Shown in pieces: positions 1-21,014 of a DNA stretch of 64,000 nucleotides. The stretch is from NCBI GenBank assembly GCA_013397435.1, contig VZRG01000770.1, positions 1-64,000 on the forward strand, in the 5' to 3' direction. The notes below the pieces were generated by a model. The model searched no databases and was not told the DNA's origin. It worked only from the letters and a program-made list of their open reading frames with translations. Made by a program: the position numbers and the translations under genes. Source of the stretch: Erythrocercus mccallii. Lineage: Eukaryota; Chordata; Aves; Passeriformes; Dicruridae. Each line of letters opens with the position of its first letter. The first letter of the stretch is position 1.

Positions 1-959
1 TTCTCACCTTCCCACATCAGTGGTGGCCATGGTGCCTTTTTAGGCAGGGGGAAGCAATGATTGAGAGAAGCGTGAGAAGTGTGGCAGAAGGCAGCTCCAT
101 CCCACTGGCTTCACCAATAACCACCAGGATGTTATTGAGCAGAAAAAAAGAGAAATTCAAGGTGGCTGATTTGCTGCTGCAGCAACAGTAGCTGTGGAAG
201 AGAAAGTAAAATGAAAGGTTTGTCAGGATTTATGGCCCAGGGAGTGCCATGGTGAAGCTTCAGGGTGTATCACCAGCAGCTGAGAACAAACCAATCCATT
301 TTTGAAAGCAGCTGCCCTTCATCTGCTGCTATTGCAGAGGCTCGGGGCAGTGGGTGGCTTTTTCCTCATGGCAGCTAACCAGCACAAAGTTTGGCAGTGA
401 CCAAGGGTGGGGATTTGATGAGCAAAAGAGGCATTGACAGGCCGTGCCCGTAATCTGCCCTTACAGGTAACCACAGAAAGCAAGAAAAAATCATCTGTTT
501 TGAGGATCTGCTGTAAGTTGTCATGCTCATTTTCCATGTACCTTTGGTGGCAGTGGGTCAGGGAAGAGGCAGGGGCGCAACAGACGCTTGCTCTGCCACA
601 GGTCTGGAAGGGCAGACGGGCTGAAATGGAGACCTGAGGGGCAATACAGGTGTGCACAGGTATCCTCCTGTGCCTGCACGCATCCTCTACCCATTCAGAG
701 GCTTTCACCTGCATCATCGCCAAATCAGATTTGCTTCAAAATCATGGTCTTAAAAAATGCCCACCGTTTTCTTCTGAAAACAAAAGTGCTTGACTTTCCT
801 TTATCAAAAGTAGTAGCACCTCTCAAAATCCTTACGCTGACAGTGCCCCTGTGAGTCGGTCAGAGTTAGTGCACTTGTCTGCTGGTACGGCGTGGGCTGG
901 CTCTGCCCGCACAGACTTGTTCTGCTTGCTTGTGTCAGGTGGGTACGGGCTGAAACTGC

Positions 960-1165
960 TCTGAATATGTCACGTCGGTAAGGGTTTCACAGTCCGAGAG
1001 GACGGCTGAAGCTGTCGGTGGTGATTTTACCGGGGTGCACCCATCCCAGCTGCCCAGCGCCGTTACCAGCCCAGAGCGACCGCTCCCCTCTCCGCCACCG
1101 CGGCCGGAGGAGGCTGACTCACCGGCTCTGCGTGCTCCGAGGAGCCTCCCGAGTCTGCAGGTGCA
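960..1165. promoter_or_regulatory. CpG-dense patch inside CCDC85C intron
   Basis: About 18 CpG dinucleotides occur in roughly 200 bp, against a CpG-poor background on both sides. On the - strand the patch contains a consensus splice donor (CCG followed by GTGAGT, complement of 1117-1125). It could be an intragenic CpG island, an enhancer or the first exon of an unannotated antisense transcript. No function is shown by the sequence alone. Confidence 0.35.
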
Positions 1166-3990
1166 ATCAGTTCAGTGCTGAGAAAAGACACCCTTCCTGT
1201 TTGTAATGACATCCAGCTGCAAACAATGTCCTGACTTTGTTTTTCTGTTCGGGGCAGTCCCGGAAATCTTCCCTTCGGTGCCACAGTACAGCCAGTGCTG
1301 TGTCATGCCTGCCAGGGAGAGGAGCTATTCTTTTGTTAGGTGTCTGTGATGTTTGCTGAGAAAGCAATGAAACAGTTAAATTGTTTCTTTAATAATCAGA
1401 AAGCATCATGTAAGTCCTTGTTATTACTAGTTAGACATCCCTGCGTGCTGGGGACACTATGAAGATGCAGGAGGAGGTGGCTGAGACACACAGACGGGCT
1501 CTGTCTGGCTCCTGTGTGGATCCAGCAGTTAATTCATGGATTTGAATGTTTACATGACCAGCTGCTCTCTATGATTAAAGGCAGCAAATTAAGTAATGCC
1601 AAAGGAGATTATCATCTGCAATAAAGTCCCTTGATTTGATAAGGAAGATGCTAATACAGCATACTGATGGCTCTGAACTCACTGGTCAGCGGCCAGGACG
1701 TGTGTTGTGCTGGAGAGCTGGGTCTGTCTAGGAATCTTCCGCAGGTTCCTTCTCCTGTGCCTGGTGGCAGGTGCTTGCAGCTGCAGGGCAGCCCACTGTG
1801 TCTTTGGGAACGTAGAACTGTGCAGCCATTTCAGCGCCCAAGAAGGGAGCTGGTGGTTCGGTTTCAGCTGGATGCTGGCAGGCTTTCTGCACATAGGCAT
1901 AGAACAACAACAGCCAAGCACCATCACTACTCTGGATCATCTGCCAGGGAGACAGGACACATCTGGGTGCTCCCTGGCTCCAGGGAGAGTGTCCCATGCT
2001 CAGTATCAGAGCTCTGGCATCATCTGCAGTGGGGTGGCAAAAAGGTGTGGTCTGCAGAGGAGCCGGCACTGGTCGCTTCTTTGTGCGTCCAGGAAATCTT
2101 GCAGCCAGCAAGGAGCCCTGGGGCGGCTGCCAGAGTGCCACCAGGTAGCCCTGTCCCTACAGGGCCGCGACAGGAGCTGGGCTCCCTCAGGAGCACCACA
2201 CGCGGTGGCAATGGCAGAGCTGCCGTGGGCATGAGAAGATGCAGCAGGGAGAGAAGGGACTTTGCAGGAAGGGAGGGTGAAATGTCAGCGGGAGTCAAGA
2301 CATGCTTCAGCGCTGCCGGCGCTTTGTTTCAGCCATTAACCCCTCTGCAGCTGCAGGGCAGCGGAGCACGGGAAACGTGGCCCGGGATGCAAAACGATGA
2401 GGAGTCCCAGGGAATTTCTCAGGCTGGTGGTAACAGGAGATGGTTTTTTTGTGTGTGTGTGATCACCTAGGAATGCCACTCATCTTTGTGTGAAGGGAGA
2501 TTTCTCATTCTGAATGGACCATCAGTCCGTGTGAGCCCAGTGCTTGCCCTTGGTGCTGCCTGTGTTACTCTTCTGATGGGGACACCGTGCTTCAGGGTTT
2601 TGCTGCCTTCCCTGCTTTCCCTTCTCCCATGCCAGAGTGGCCTTGAGCTCTCAGCCCTTGGTTTTGCTGCTGGTTTTCCCCGTCTGCCCCCAGCACTGCC
2701 TGGCTGGAGCTGCTCCAGGCACTTCCTTAAACTTGTAGCCACATGTGCCATTCACAAAACAGAAATGTGCTGGGCCCCCTGTTCTGTTAGCACACCAGGA
2801 CTGGGGTGCCAGACATGGCACCTTTCCATGGTACTACCTGTCTCTACCACCCACTTCCCATGAATTGTGGGCATGTTACTGCCTCCTCCTTGTCTCTTAA
2901 CAGTTCCTAATTTACAGAGTGGCGTTGACACCTTTATTTATTTATTTTTAATTTAAAACACCTGGATGGTGACAGGTGCTAAGGGTCCAAGTACAATTCA
3001 AACCTGCGTAAGCAGGCTGCAAACAAAACCACTGTGAGATAAATAGATGTGCCTGGGATTTTTATTGTGAGCTGTCTGACAGTGCCTGATGTAATGTAAT
3101 TTTCTGTGTTCTGTCTTGGCAATAAAAACTTCACGGTGTCTGATATGACTCCATTTAGCTTTAATGTTGTCTGAGTTATGCCATTAGAAAAATGTGGCTT
3201 ATATAATCGGGTTTGAATTCTAAATGCTTGTTTTTTGAAGTGGGAGACAAAAATTAATAGAAGGCAAGGGGAAGATGTGAGGTTCAGAAGGAGTAATATT
3301 TGCTCGTATGTTCCATGTTGGTGTGAAGCAGCCTCAGTGCCTAGGTTGTGCCTGCTAGCTGAAGTAAAACCAGCATGATGTTCTCTTCTGGGTTTTGAAA
3401 CGTAGCCTTTTGCAGTCTTTCTGCAGATCAGGAATAGCTCTCTTGGAGGTGAGGTAGGAAAGGGTGTCATTAAAAGACAGAATATAATTGAGCAAAAAGA
3501 GATTGAAAACTGATGGAAGGTCCAAGGTCTCATGTCTTTTCAGATCCCTAGAGGAATCAAGGAGAAATTGTTTATCACAGTTTCTTTGGTTTTTTTTTTG
3601 AAATTTCTGGTCCAAAACCTCTAAAAGAGCAGACACTTGTCATCCCCAGTGAGGCTCTTTTCTTCTTGGGTTCCAAAGCATTCCCACTGTTATTAAGAGA
3701 TGTTCATGTTTTAAGCCTTACTTTACCTCTGTGGGGGTGTGTCATTATTGGGATTTTGCAGCGTGCCCTGTTGCAGAGAATCTTATTAATTCTGGTCCTC
3801 CAAATACACAGGAATGGAGTATCTTATGGCAGTGCTTGTCAGTGTTGGTGCTGGACCACATTCCATGCAGCCAGATAGAGCCAGCAAGGACTCATTAGGA
3901 AACTTGGTCTTGGACACTGGTAATGACATCATGGCATGACACAGCAGCAGATGTTTGCCAGCAGCTGCAAGCTGAGGCCTCTGGTCTTCA

Positions 3991-4021
3991 TTTTTTTTTT
4001 TTTTTTTTTTTTCATTTTTTT
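3991..4021. repeat. poly-T tract
   Basis: A run of 22 T is followed by CA and seven more T. It is a simple mononucleotide repeat in an intron. It may be the remnant tail of an antisense retroposed sequence, but no identifiable element adjoins it. Confidence 0.9.
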
Positions 4022-7000
4022 GGTGTCAGATTGAAAAGGATCATTGGCAGTATTTGTGGTCTGGGGATTTTCTTTCTCACATTAGCACTGTTGCTTTGCT
4101 GATGGTTTTTGACTGGGGCAGTGAATGGGGCTACTTTCATTTGCCTTGTTTTCTGCTTTGGATTGGAGGATGTCAGTGTCATTCTAGCAACAGAGAATTG
4201 GGAACTCATCCCCTGTATGTAGCATACTGTTTCAAGGATGCTCTGGCATGAGAGACTGCAGAGTTTCTCTCTCTTTTCTTAGTCAATTATACAGCTGGAC
4301 TATGACTCTCCATACAGACTTGGAGACAAGCCCTGCAGGCTCCAGAGAGAGGTTTCTGGGAGGGACTCAGATAGAACTGAGCTTCTCTGGTGGATTTATG
4401 GTTTTGGTGTGCATAATGTGGGGTGAGTGGGATTGGGAGGGGACTGAAGCCATATGGGAGCACTAAGCGCGGAGAAGTGCATTGGTCCCATTTGATACGA
4501 GCAAATATTCAGCACTGATCTGCTTGAAATGGAGGAACAAGCAAGGGCTAAAAGGCAAATGTGTTCAGTGGTGCTTCAGTACTGCTGTCTGCATGGATAC
4601 AGCAGAGGAATAGCTCTTATCATTTTCCCAGTGGAAAATGGCCTGGATATGGGGGTACTTGCCACTGTCCTCCCTTGAAGGACACAAAGAGTCTTATCAG
4701 GACCCTCTCAGGACATTACAATACCAGAACCATCAGTCTCAGAACCATCCTGTCAGCAAAGAAAGGGCTGTTCTGTCCAGGGCTGAACTCATCAGAGATC
4801 CATGCCACAGAGATCTCAAGTGTTCTGAGCAGCCACAGTGGTTTGGAGAGAAGCAAAACCACCTCCTTGCTGAGGAAGCATAGGGTGGGTCACACACAGC
4901 TCCGCAGCCTCTGGTTCCCTGGGACTTTTGTTTCTTGAGGAGAACTATCTTTGGGTCTCAGAGGTGCAGTGGTCGATAAACTTTGTGCACAGGGAAGGTG
5001 CTTTCCACCTGGGAACTCAGAGACATAACCTATACCCCCTCTCCTTAATTAGACTGGTAATCTCACTGCTGGGCAGCTCTTCCTTTTGGTGGGGTAACTG
5101 TGGCTGCGGATGTAGCTGAAAGTGGTATGCTATTTCTCAACATCTTTATTATAAATTTTAATGGCATTTTTGGTGACTTCTGGACTGTCTTGTAGGACCA
5201 TTCATTTATATAATTATGTAACGCCTCAGCCACATATCTGAGGGTGAAGAGTAAACCACCTCTGGACTACCAAACACTATAAAAAACTAGCAAGTGGAAA
5301 AGCCGTATGTCCATCTGATACAAAGACTGCATGCTCGACAAAACCAGACAGGGAGAGGAAACTGAGAGTGACACTTGCCTCAAAACACACCATATTGCTT
5401 TTTGCCTATATGGACAATTCGTGCTTCTTAGGATGTAACCAGATTAACCTTGCTATTATTGTCTGCCAGTGTGCTGAGTCAGTTGTGTTCCTATGTCTGT
5501 GAAAATGTCAGCTATAGGGAACAGGAAGGGCATGGGTTTCTGCAGTAGTGAGGGTCCTCAGATTAGCTGAGTTTGATGCTGGGGGCAGCTGTGGGAATTC
5601 TTGCCTACAGTTTCCAAATGCATCTGTTCTAGCTATGAGGAATCTCCTCCATCTGTGCAATTTTACTTACCACTTCAACACTGACTTCTTGAGATTTTCC
5701 CTGACCTCCTTACAATCTCCTGTCTCAATTCTCTGGTTCCCTCTCCTCTGCATTTCACCTCAATGGGTTTCCTGCTGGGTAAAATACACATCCTCCTCTT
5801 CCTTCCCATTCCCTCCCTTCTCCCACTGTTGGCAGTTTTCCAATATAGCAACCTTGACCTTATCTCCAATTCCTTCCATTTCCTCCTCTTCAGCTGAGAC
5901 TATCGGTGAACTCTGCCCATTTTCCTCTCCTCCATCCTCCAAAGGCTGGCCATGCATCCTGCTGGCCACTATCCTACTGGATATGTTGTTACTTCTTTCC
6001 TTGCTGACTGCAGTCCCCTCAGTTCTGACCTTCTTTATGTGTGCCTCTGTGCAGGAAGCTGATAGGAGTTTGGCTGAAGCTTTTTTTCTTTTGTGAACTG
6101 CACTGAAATCGGTGGGAATGAAGCACCAACCCCTTTAAAAAACATCATCTCTTTGTGTGTCTGGAAAGAGCCTTCCCTAAGGGTGCAGCTACACAAGCTC
6201 TGACTGCAGTGAAGAATATTGAGCCACCCTTAGCTGTGTGTGTATTTTTACTGGTTGCATCCCACAGCTGCAAAGAGTGGGGATGTTGGTGACATCCTTG
6301 CTTGCTCTCCCACATTCTTCACATTTGTATTTAACCTTCTGTAGCATGAGCCTGGCATGATGGGGAGGTCTCTGTGGCCTGGGGCAATGGGCCAGTGATG
6401 TGGTCACGTGGTGCTCTCACCATTGCTTATGATGGCACTCAGCAGTTTGGACATCTCTGTCTGTTGGCTGGGGCTTTTGGCTTCCAAGCTAAGGATCAAG
6501 GATCATGCCTATTTTAGAAATGAAGTAATCTGTCACTTAGATTTTGACTGCAAGTTTTGGGTCCACTTCTACTGCTGCATTTCTCATTCTTTAAAATTAT
6601 TTTTCCCTTCTTCAGTCAAATTCTCTACCTGTGTTCAGGGGCCACTCAGTTGACTGCCCTTGTCTGAGAAGGAAGGTGACCCTTCGAATGCTTTTTGTGT
6701 GATATGATATATCCCATATATCACTGTGTTTGCAAGAATGCTTTTATCTTGTCAGTATGGTGATTGGTTAAGTGTGATCAAGCTCTTTAGAAAACATTTC
6801 TCTAATCATTTTTGTTTCATTTGTATTCTGTAATAATTTTGAGAGTGATTGCGATCATGGAAGGGCTTTGTAGCTCATTAGTGACTTCAGTTATGTGAAG
6901 AGAAGCTGCTGCTGTCTTTCATATGGGAGACCTCGTGATCTACTTTAGTTTGGCAGGAAACTGTATTTAAAATGTTGTCAGCAGCAATATCCAGCAAAAT

Positions 7001-7789
7001 TCCTTTATACTTTGTCATATTACTCTCAACTCCAAAGAAATATTGCATGTTAGACCTTTGCTTGGCGTTTCCTGTGTTAGTTCTGAAGAGGACCATGGGA
7101 GAAGATCCATATGAAGTACAACCACAAAATCATGAATATTCTTCTTTCGGTTGTTATGAACCTGGTCATTTATAGAAAGAAAGCATCTTTCATGATGAAG
7201 ACAGAGTAATATGCATGCATTGGTGTCTCTGACCTCTGTAGGAAGCTGATTCTAGAAGACTCTGTTGCATTTACCAGCCCTGTGAGAAATTTGTACCCCA
7301 TTTTGCAGTCGTAAGTTGCAGCTGTGGACTGGCTGGATCCAGTCCCTAATGCTCCCCCCCCAGCCTCTGTCTTTTCTGTCTGATGCTATGGACGGGGTGG
7401 CTGAGGATGTGTCCCCAGGTGGCTACAGCTCCAGCAAGCTGTAATGCTCTGCCACTAGGTCCAGAAATATGCCCATCCTGAGAGTGCCTCTGCTTTTTCA
7501 GTCTGTTAATTTAGCTTTTATTGTGGGGTTAGTAAGTCTAACTTTCCTTTCTCTGAGATGCCACTCCCTCTCCAAAGGAAATTTGTGTATCACCTGCAAC
7601 TCATTTCATGAAGGTTGTTATTATGAGTAAATGGCTGTTGGTCATGGCATGGGTTAGGCACGGATCAGTGGCCAAGGCTTGAAAGGCTCCGTGCCTTTTT
7701 GTCTGTAGCCTAATGGATTAGCCCATCTTTTCCTTTAATACATGCACATGAATGCTTTTATGAGTAAAAAGGCCCTACAACTTAAAACA

Positions 7790-8045
7790 TTTGGAAGAAT
7801 GAGAGCTGAGAAAGTGCTACTCCATTGCTTCTCCTTTACTGTGAGGGCAGTGAGGCACAGGCACAGGTTGCCCAGAGAAGTTGTGGATGCTCCATCCCTG
7901 GAAGTGTTGAAGGCCAGGCTGCACGGGGCTTTAAGCAACCTGATTTAGTGGAAAGTTCCCTGCCTATGGCAGAGGGTTGGAACTAGAGGATCTTTAGGGT
8001 CCCATCCAAACCAAACCATCCTGTGTTTCTATTATTTTATGATTC
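7790..8045 (+). mobile_element. CR1 LINE, 5'-truncated 3' end
   Basis: The sequence follows the CR1 3'-end consensus: a GTGAGGGCAGTGAGGCAC segment, then GGTTGCCCAGAGAAG, GTGGATGCTCCATCCCTGG, GGCCAGGCTG and AACCTGATTTAGTGG. After that comes GGTTGGAACTAGAGGATCTTTAGGGTCCC, a CCAAACC stretch and the terminal ATTTTATGATTCTT repeat. Such short 5'-truncated copies are the usual form of CR1 in birds. The 5' boundary is approximate; the 3' end is clear. Confidence 0.9.
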
Positions 8046-9059
8046 TTCTGGCACAGCTAACTTGCTGGCCCTGGCATGGAAGGCAAAGTAATGAGACAAA
8101 GCATAAAACATGCTGTGTTTTTAAACGCAAAAAGACGTGAATGGACTGCCTCGTGTGTTGTGTGTGAAAGCATTCCTGTGATGGTGCTACATGCCGCTCT
8201 GCCATCCTAATTTGCTTTCAGAGGCCCCCAAGTATAATAATTCTTTGTGTTTCCTAAAAGGATGTGAAGACTAAATACAAGTTTGGTCAATGATTTCATT
8301 GTTGATTTCTCCCAGAGTTACAAAGCAATACAAAAATATTAGGGACAGGCAGGGTGCATCGCATTGAATAAAGATATTGTGTCTCTCATAATTCAAGCTG
8401 CATGCCTGTAGAAAAAGGAAAGCCCTATGAAAAATGCTTACAAGGCTGGTTGGACAGTAGAAATCTTTTGTAAAATGTCATTTCGGCATCTTTCCCAATG
8501 GAATCCTCCATGCAGGAGGACTGGCCAGCATTTTGGAAACAAACCCAGCCAACATTAGGTTTGGACATCTGCTTGTTTTAAGGTTGCTTTCACAATTTTC
8601 TCTGTAGCTGAAGATCAGTACTTGATGTCTATGTGAAAACGCTGCCAGAGAAGCAATGAAGTTATGCCAAATGTTCCTTTCATGAAAACAGCTTCTTAGA
8701 AATGACCGTTCTGTGCTGGAAAATCATCTTGTTTGCATTGCTCCTGTGTCTAGAAGGATGAGTACTGTTTGATCTTGTAGAAAGCTATCTTAAATGAACA
8801 AAAAATGTTTCTTGAATCAATTTAGATTTACACCACAGTGATCTCTTGCCTGAACACATTTAGACTGAGTGCTGGTACTTAAATGGTGTCAAATCAAGTG
8901 ACTCGTGAGGAAGGGGTAGTGGTGTCTTTTGTCTTTGAAACGTGGCTAAGGGGATTTGAATTCTAGACAAGCTAGTGGTCAAATTTTCTGGATATTTTCT
9001 TAGTCCTTGCTTAAATTACCCAAAGGGGAATTAACATATACCTTACCTGATTTCCACAG

Positions 9060-17260
<8,201 letters not shown>

Positions 17261-18205
17261 GAACACTGTCCTGGTGACTGGAAGTGATGGATTCTGTGAA
17301 GACTAAAGAGGCAGAGCTCAGTGTTTCTAGCTGCCTGTTCTTTGGGAGTTGGGGTTCAGTTTTTTCAGGGTTTCCTTTTTCCTTTTTTTTTTGGTAACAA
17401 TAGTGTAAATATGGCAGCTAAAGGCCTGATTTCCAGGCTGTGGTGCTCTGGAACTACTGTTCACCGGGTAACCATCCAATAATGCCAGACTTGCATCATT
17501 TTTATTGTAGTTCAAACCTGCTTTGTTGTAATGGTCTGTTTGTAGAATTAACTAACTCAAGAGAATTTCTAAGAGGAAAAAGAAGAACCCTTACCCTGCA
17601 GAGAAGTCACTGTTTGTATTGCTCCTGTCCACCTGCTTGTCAGTGATTCATAGCCAAGTTAGTGGCTCCAGGCAGCCAAGGAAAATGCAATTCAGATTCA
17701 TTGGCTTACTGGCTGCCAAGTTCATGAGCTGCTAACACTTTCTTTGGAGGTCTTTTTTTTGAAGAATGACATGCAACAGTTTTCACAAGGCTCTGTGTAA
17801 AATACTGAGTGGCAAGCTAAAAACACTTGTACTGCCCTACATTGTATGGTGGTACTCATCACACAAGAGTACATAAAGGCTTAAGACTCTGTATCAGGGG
17901 TTAATGAACAATTTTTCATGATCAAATGACACAAGATTCTGCAGTCGTAATGTGAATGAAGTCACTTAGCCACACAACAGTATTCCCTACAGAATGGCAA
18001 CACATTTCTTCTAAAACTTTCACTATGAAATAATTCAGCAGAAACTGCTATCCTGACAGTGCTTATGGCTTTCACAGGATCTTCAAAAGCAGCTCATCTT
18101 TCACATAAGGAAATAATTTGGGTGGGTTGTTTTAATGTTCTTGCTGGATCCCTCACCTATACTGGTTCCTGTGTAAGGTAACCAAACAACAATCTTGCAG
18201 AGCTG

Positions 18206-18211
18206 AATAAA
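18206..18211 (+). terminator. CCDC85C: proximal polyadenylation signal candidate of CCDC85C
   Basis: A perfect AATAAA about 0.95 kb after the stop codon. It could produce a short-UTR isoform lacking both Pumilio motifs. Confidence 0.45.
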
Positions 18212-20881
18212 ACTCCATAAACACGGGCTCACAGTCAGGTGAGACTACTTCCTGCTATTCAAGCTTTATTTTTGTTAATGAACCAAAACAAGTGGGTTTT
18301 TCCTTCTTCAAATGGTTGTATATAAAATAATGGGACTTACATTTTGATATTGTGGAGTAGCTGCCTGTGTAGTTGTAAGAATTTGACTCCCTCTTTTTCC
18401 AAGTTGTCACAGCAGCTGTCCCTGTATTTCATTAGATGTTCTTCCCCAATAGTCCAAAGAGGCGGGGCTTCGTTATTAGAACTCATTGGTGTAAAATAAT
18501 TTTAAACACAGGCATGTGAAAAAATCAAAGCCTCCTCTTCAAAAGTTGCATCGATTTTAGTGATTAGTTGGAGGATGTAATGACCTCAAACACCATTACT
18601 TTCTTTTTGTTCTCTACAAGAATCAGTCACAGCTACAGACAGCTGTATTAGCTGGACAGGATCTTCCTCTAAATTAATTTGTTCTACCAGTTGAGTTCTT
18701 GACTTGTGGTACTGTATTACATGAAGCACCAATACAATACCAAGGAACCCATGTGGCAACTTATGAAAGGTAATTGGTCCCGTGGTGTACAATAAACTAT
18801 AGCTGCCTGGCTGAAGAAACCTGTAGTGTCAGAGCCAAAACCTGTAACCAGTAAAAAAATAGAGAAGGAATACAACCAAAATACACAATAACCAGTAAGA
18901 GTAAGCACCACTTCATTATTCATTGCAGAAATAGAAATGTAACTGTTGAGTAGGTATTTAAAAATAACCAACCAAACACCACCCCCAAAAAACACGTATG
19001 TACTCTTACTCACACACCCACCAGTAGATCATTTCTTACTATGGCTCAGTCAGTGAACACTGAGCTGATAGCTCTCAGTCTAATAGTATTTACATCTCAC
19101 GGAGTCTGGAAAAATCCATTCTCGAGTCTGATTGTCTTCTTTAAGCATCTTTAGAGGATTCTGGATTTCCTCTTTGTTTTTTATTTTTACCTCCAGTTTC
19201 TGGTCACCATTGGTGATTACTTGTCTTCCTCCTGTACAATATATACATTGAGATTTCTGTACCAGAAAAGGTGATGTAAAGCAGAGCATTATTCCTTAAC
19301 ATCTAAGGTCAAAGTGAAGGTGACTTTAATCTATCTGCTTGAAAGCCCATTTAAACTTCGGTGGCATCCGATTGCTGGATTAAGCAGAGTTCAAGTATAT
19401 TTGGAACAAGGTTGATTTATGTCAGTGAATTTTAACTAAAGCAACACAAATGTTGCCAGCACTTGGAGAAAGTTAACCTTGTTCATGACATGCTTGCTAT
19501 TTAAAGGGTATATGAGGCTATTAGCAGGTCCTCTCAACAAGACAAGAGCTATACTCATCAGATTACTAGTCTTGCCACTATGTAATTCCCTCTCAAATAT
19601 TCCCTGCTCTCAAATCTCTCTCAAAATCTATTCAAAGCAAAGTTTATTGTATGTATGACTTCAAGCAAAGCTTATTTTGTTCCACCTCCAGATCTCACCT
19701 ACAAGGGAAACAGTGCTGCAATTGAGGTCAATTAGCCCTGCAAATCCTGAAGAGCCAGTTTATAGGGTAGCCAGCAATTCAGCTAAACAGACTTCATACA
19801 TGTAGAGTACTGCCCTTTTAAGATTTTATTTATCAACTTCTATGTAAGATGTGCGTCACTGATTTTGCAGAAGAACGTGACAGTGCTGTACCTTGGGGTG
19901 TTGCTGTTTAGGGGTTTTTAGGCTTGCCAATCTTCATACTTGGCTCCTTTTGAGCTATAAAATGTCTTCCTGGGGTAAAATGATGCTCAATGACTTTACA
20001 GGATGACTTGGGTGCTGAATTTTCAGCTGTCTAAATAGATATTATATATGCATATTTAAATTCACTTACCTATGAGCTCAGTATTCAGTGAAACTACCTG
20101 AGGAGCTTTGTACATTACGTTGGAGAGGAGCATCCCTTGAAATAGTGGCCATTAAATTCACATTTTGGGGCAATAGCCCAAGAAAATTTCCTCAAGATTG
20201 AAGCCCTGGGTTCTGCAATCATCTGGCAAAGAAAGCATCCACTGTTTACAAATGGACTTTGCTTGCTTAAGGAAAGTAAAATCACATCCTTGACTTTTGT
20301 TGGAGTGACTGGAGTATGCAGCATCTCCCTAACAGTTCCTGAAATGCTGCAGTGTAACCAGCTTCAGTTGGCTCTTCGCACCTTGATAAGACTGCTGAGC
20401 ACAACCTTGTTTGAGAATGGCACATTTTTATCCAAATATTAGATATTAAATGAAATCAGTGTTAAAGTGACCTTTTATCTTTCTAGAAACGGGGGGAAGA
20501 GTACTACTGATCTTTTTCAAAGTGCATGACTGTAAAGTGATAAAATTGTATATTTTTCATAATGTGGGGAAAGTCTATTTGTGCTGCTTTAGAAATCAGT
20601 TTAAAGTTTGATTTCTGTTAAACCTGTGATCTTACAGCCCTGCTATATTTTCTGTATATGATTTACAAAGAACTGGAAAAGTTAGCACCTGCTGTTGTGT
20701 ATATAGCAAAATTCTTTAGACCTTAGCACGCGTTTTTACCTATTATTGAACCACTCTGGCTTTTTTGGGGAAGGAAAGTAATAGTACAGGTTTTTTTGAT
20801 AATGTGTGTAAAACATTCATTTGAAATATTTTAGTAAAAATGAAGTAAGAGATTGATTGTGATAGTGTATACTTCTAGCTG

Positions 20882-20912
20882 AATAAAATAAAATACATTC
20901 TTTTTAAATAAA
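20882..20912 (+). terminator. CCDC85C: distal polyadenylation signal cluster of CCDC85C
   Basis: Three AATAAA hexamers at 20,882, 20,887 and 20,907, followed within 30 bases by TG-containing sequence. This is the best candidate for the gene's main 3' end. Confidence 0.7.
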
Positions 20913-21014
20913 CTGATGAGTAAGATTTAGGAGACCACTGCTGAAATACCTTGGAGTAAGTATGCTGGAGTAACCATAGTTATGACCTCTGAACTAATAT
21001 GAAAAACCTGCAAA

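Larger units (their letters stand above)
1..9059 (+). other. CCDC85C: CCDC85C intron (5' end outside window)
   Basis: This is intronic sequence upstream of the first CCDC85C exon visible here. I found no further CCDC85C coding exon, although a very short one could be missed. It contains a CpG-dense patch near 960-1160, a GC-rich stretch open in several frames near 1.67-2.47 kb, a poly-T run at 3991-4021 and a CR1 fragment near 7.8-8.0 kb. The rest is unique-looking non-coding DNA. The intron assignment follows from the downstream exons and from knowledge that the family's N-terminal coiled-coil exons lie upstream. Confidence 0.75.
17261..20930 (+). other. CCDC85C: CCDC85C 3' UTR (probable)
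   Basis: About 3.7 kb follows the stop codon without any splice-linked coding. An early AATAAA lies at 18,206-18,211, so a short 3' UTR isoform is possible. The strongest end is the cluster of three AATAAA hexamers at 20,882-20,912. Two perfect Pumilio motifs (TGTATATA) lie at 18,317-18,324 and 20,698-20,705, and T/A-rich elements are common. The extent of the UTR is inferred from the signals, not observed. No repeat copy was recognised here. Confidence 0.65.

Noticed and set aside
2979..3533. 184-codon - strand frame in the CCDC85C intron
   Set aside because: No recognisable domain, no promoter or splice context; consistent with chance.
5548..6096. 182-codon Ser/Leu/Phe-rich + strand frame
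   Set aside because: Pyrimidine-rich low-complexity intron sequence (CTTCC/TCCTC repeats) explains the composition; no conserved motif or splice structure is seen.
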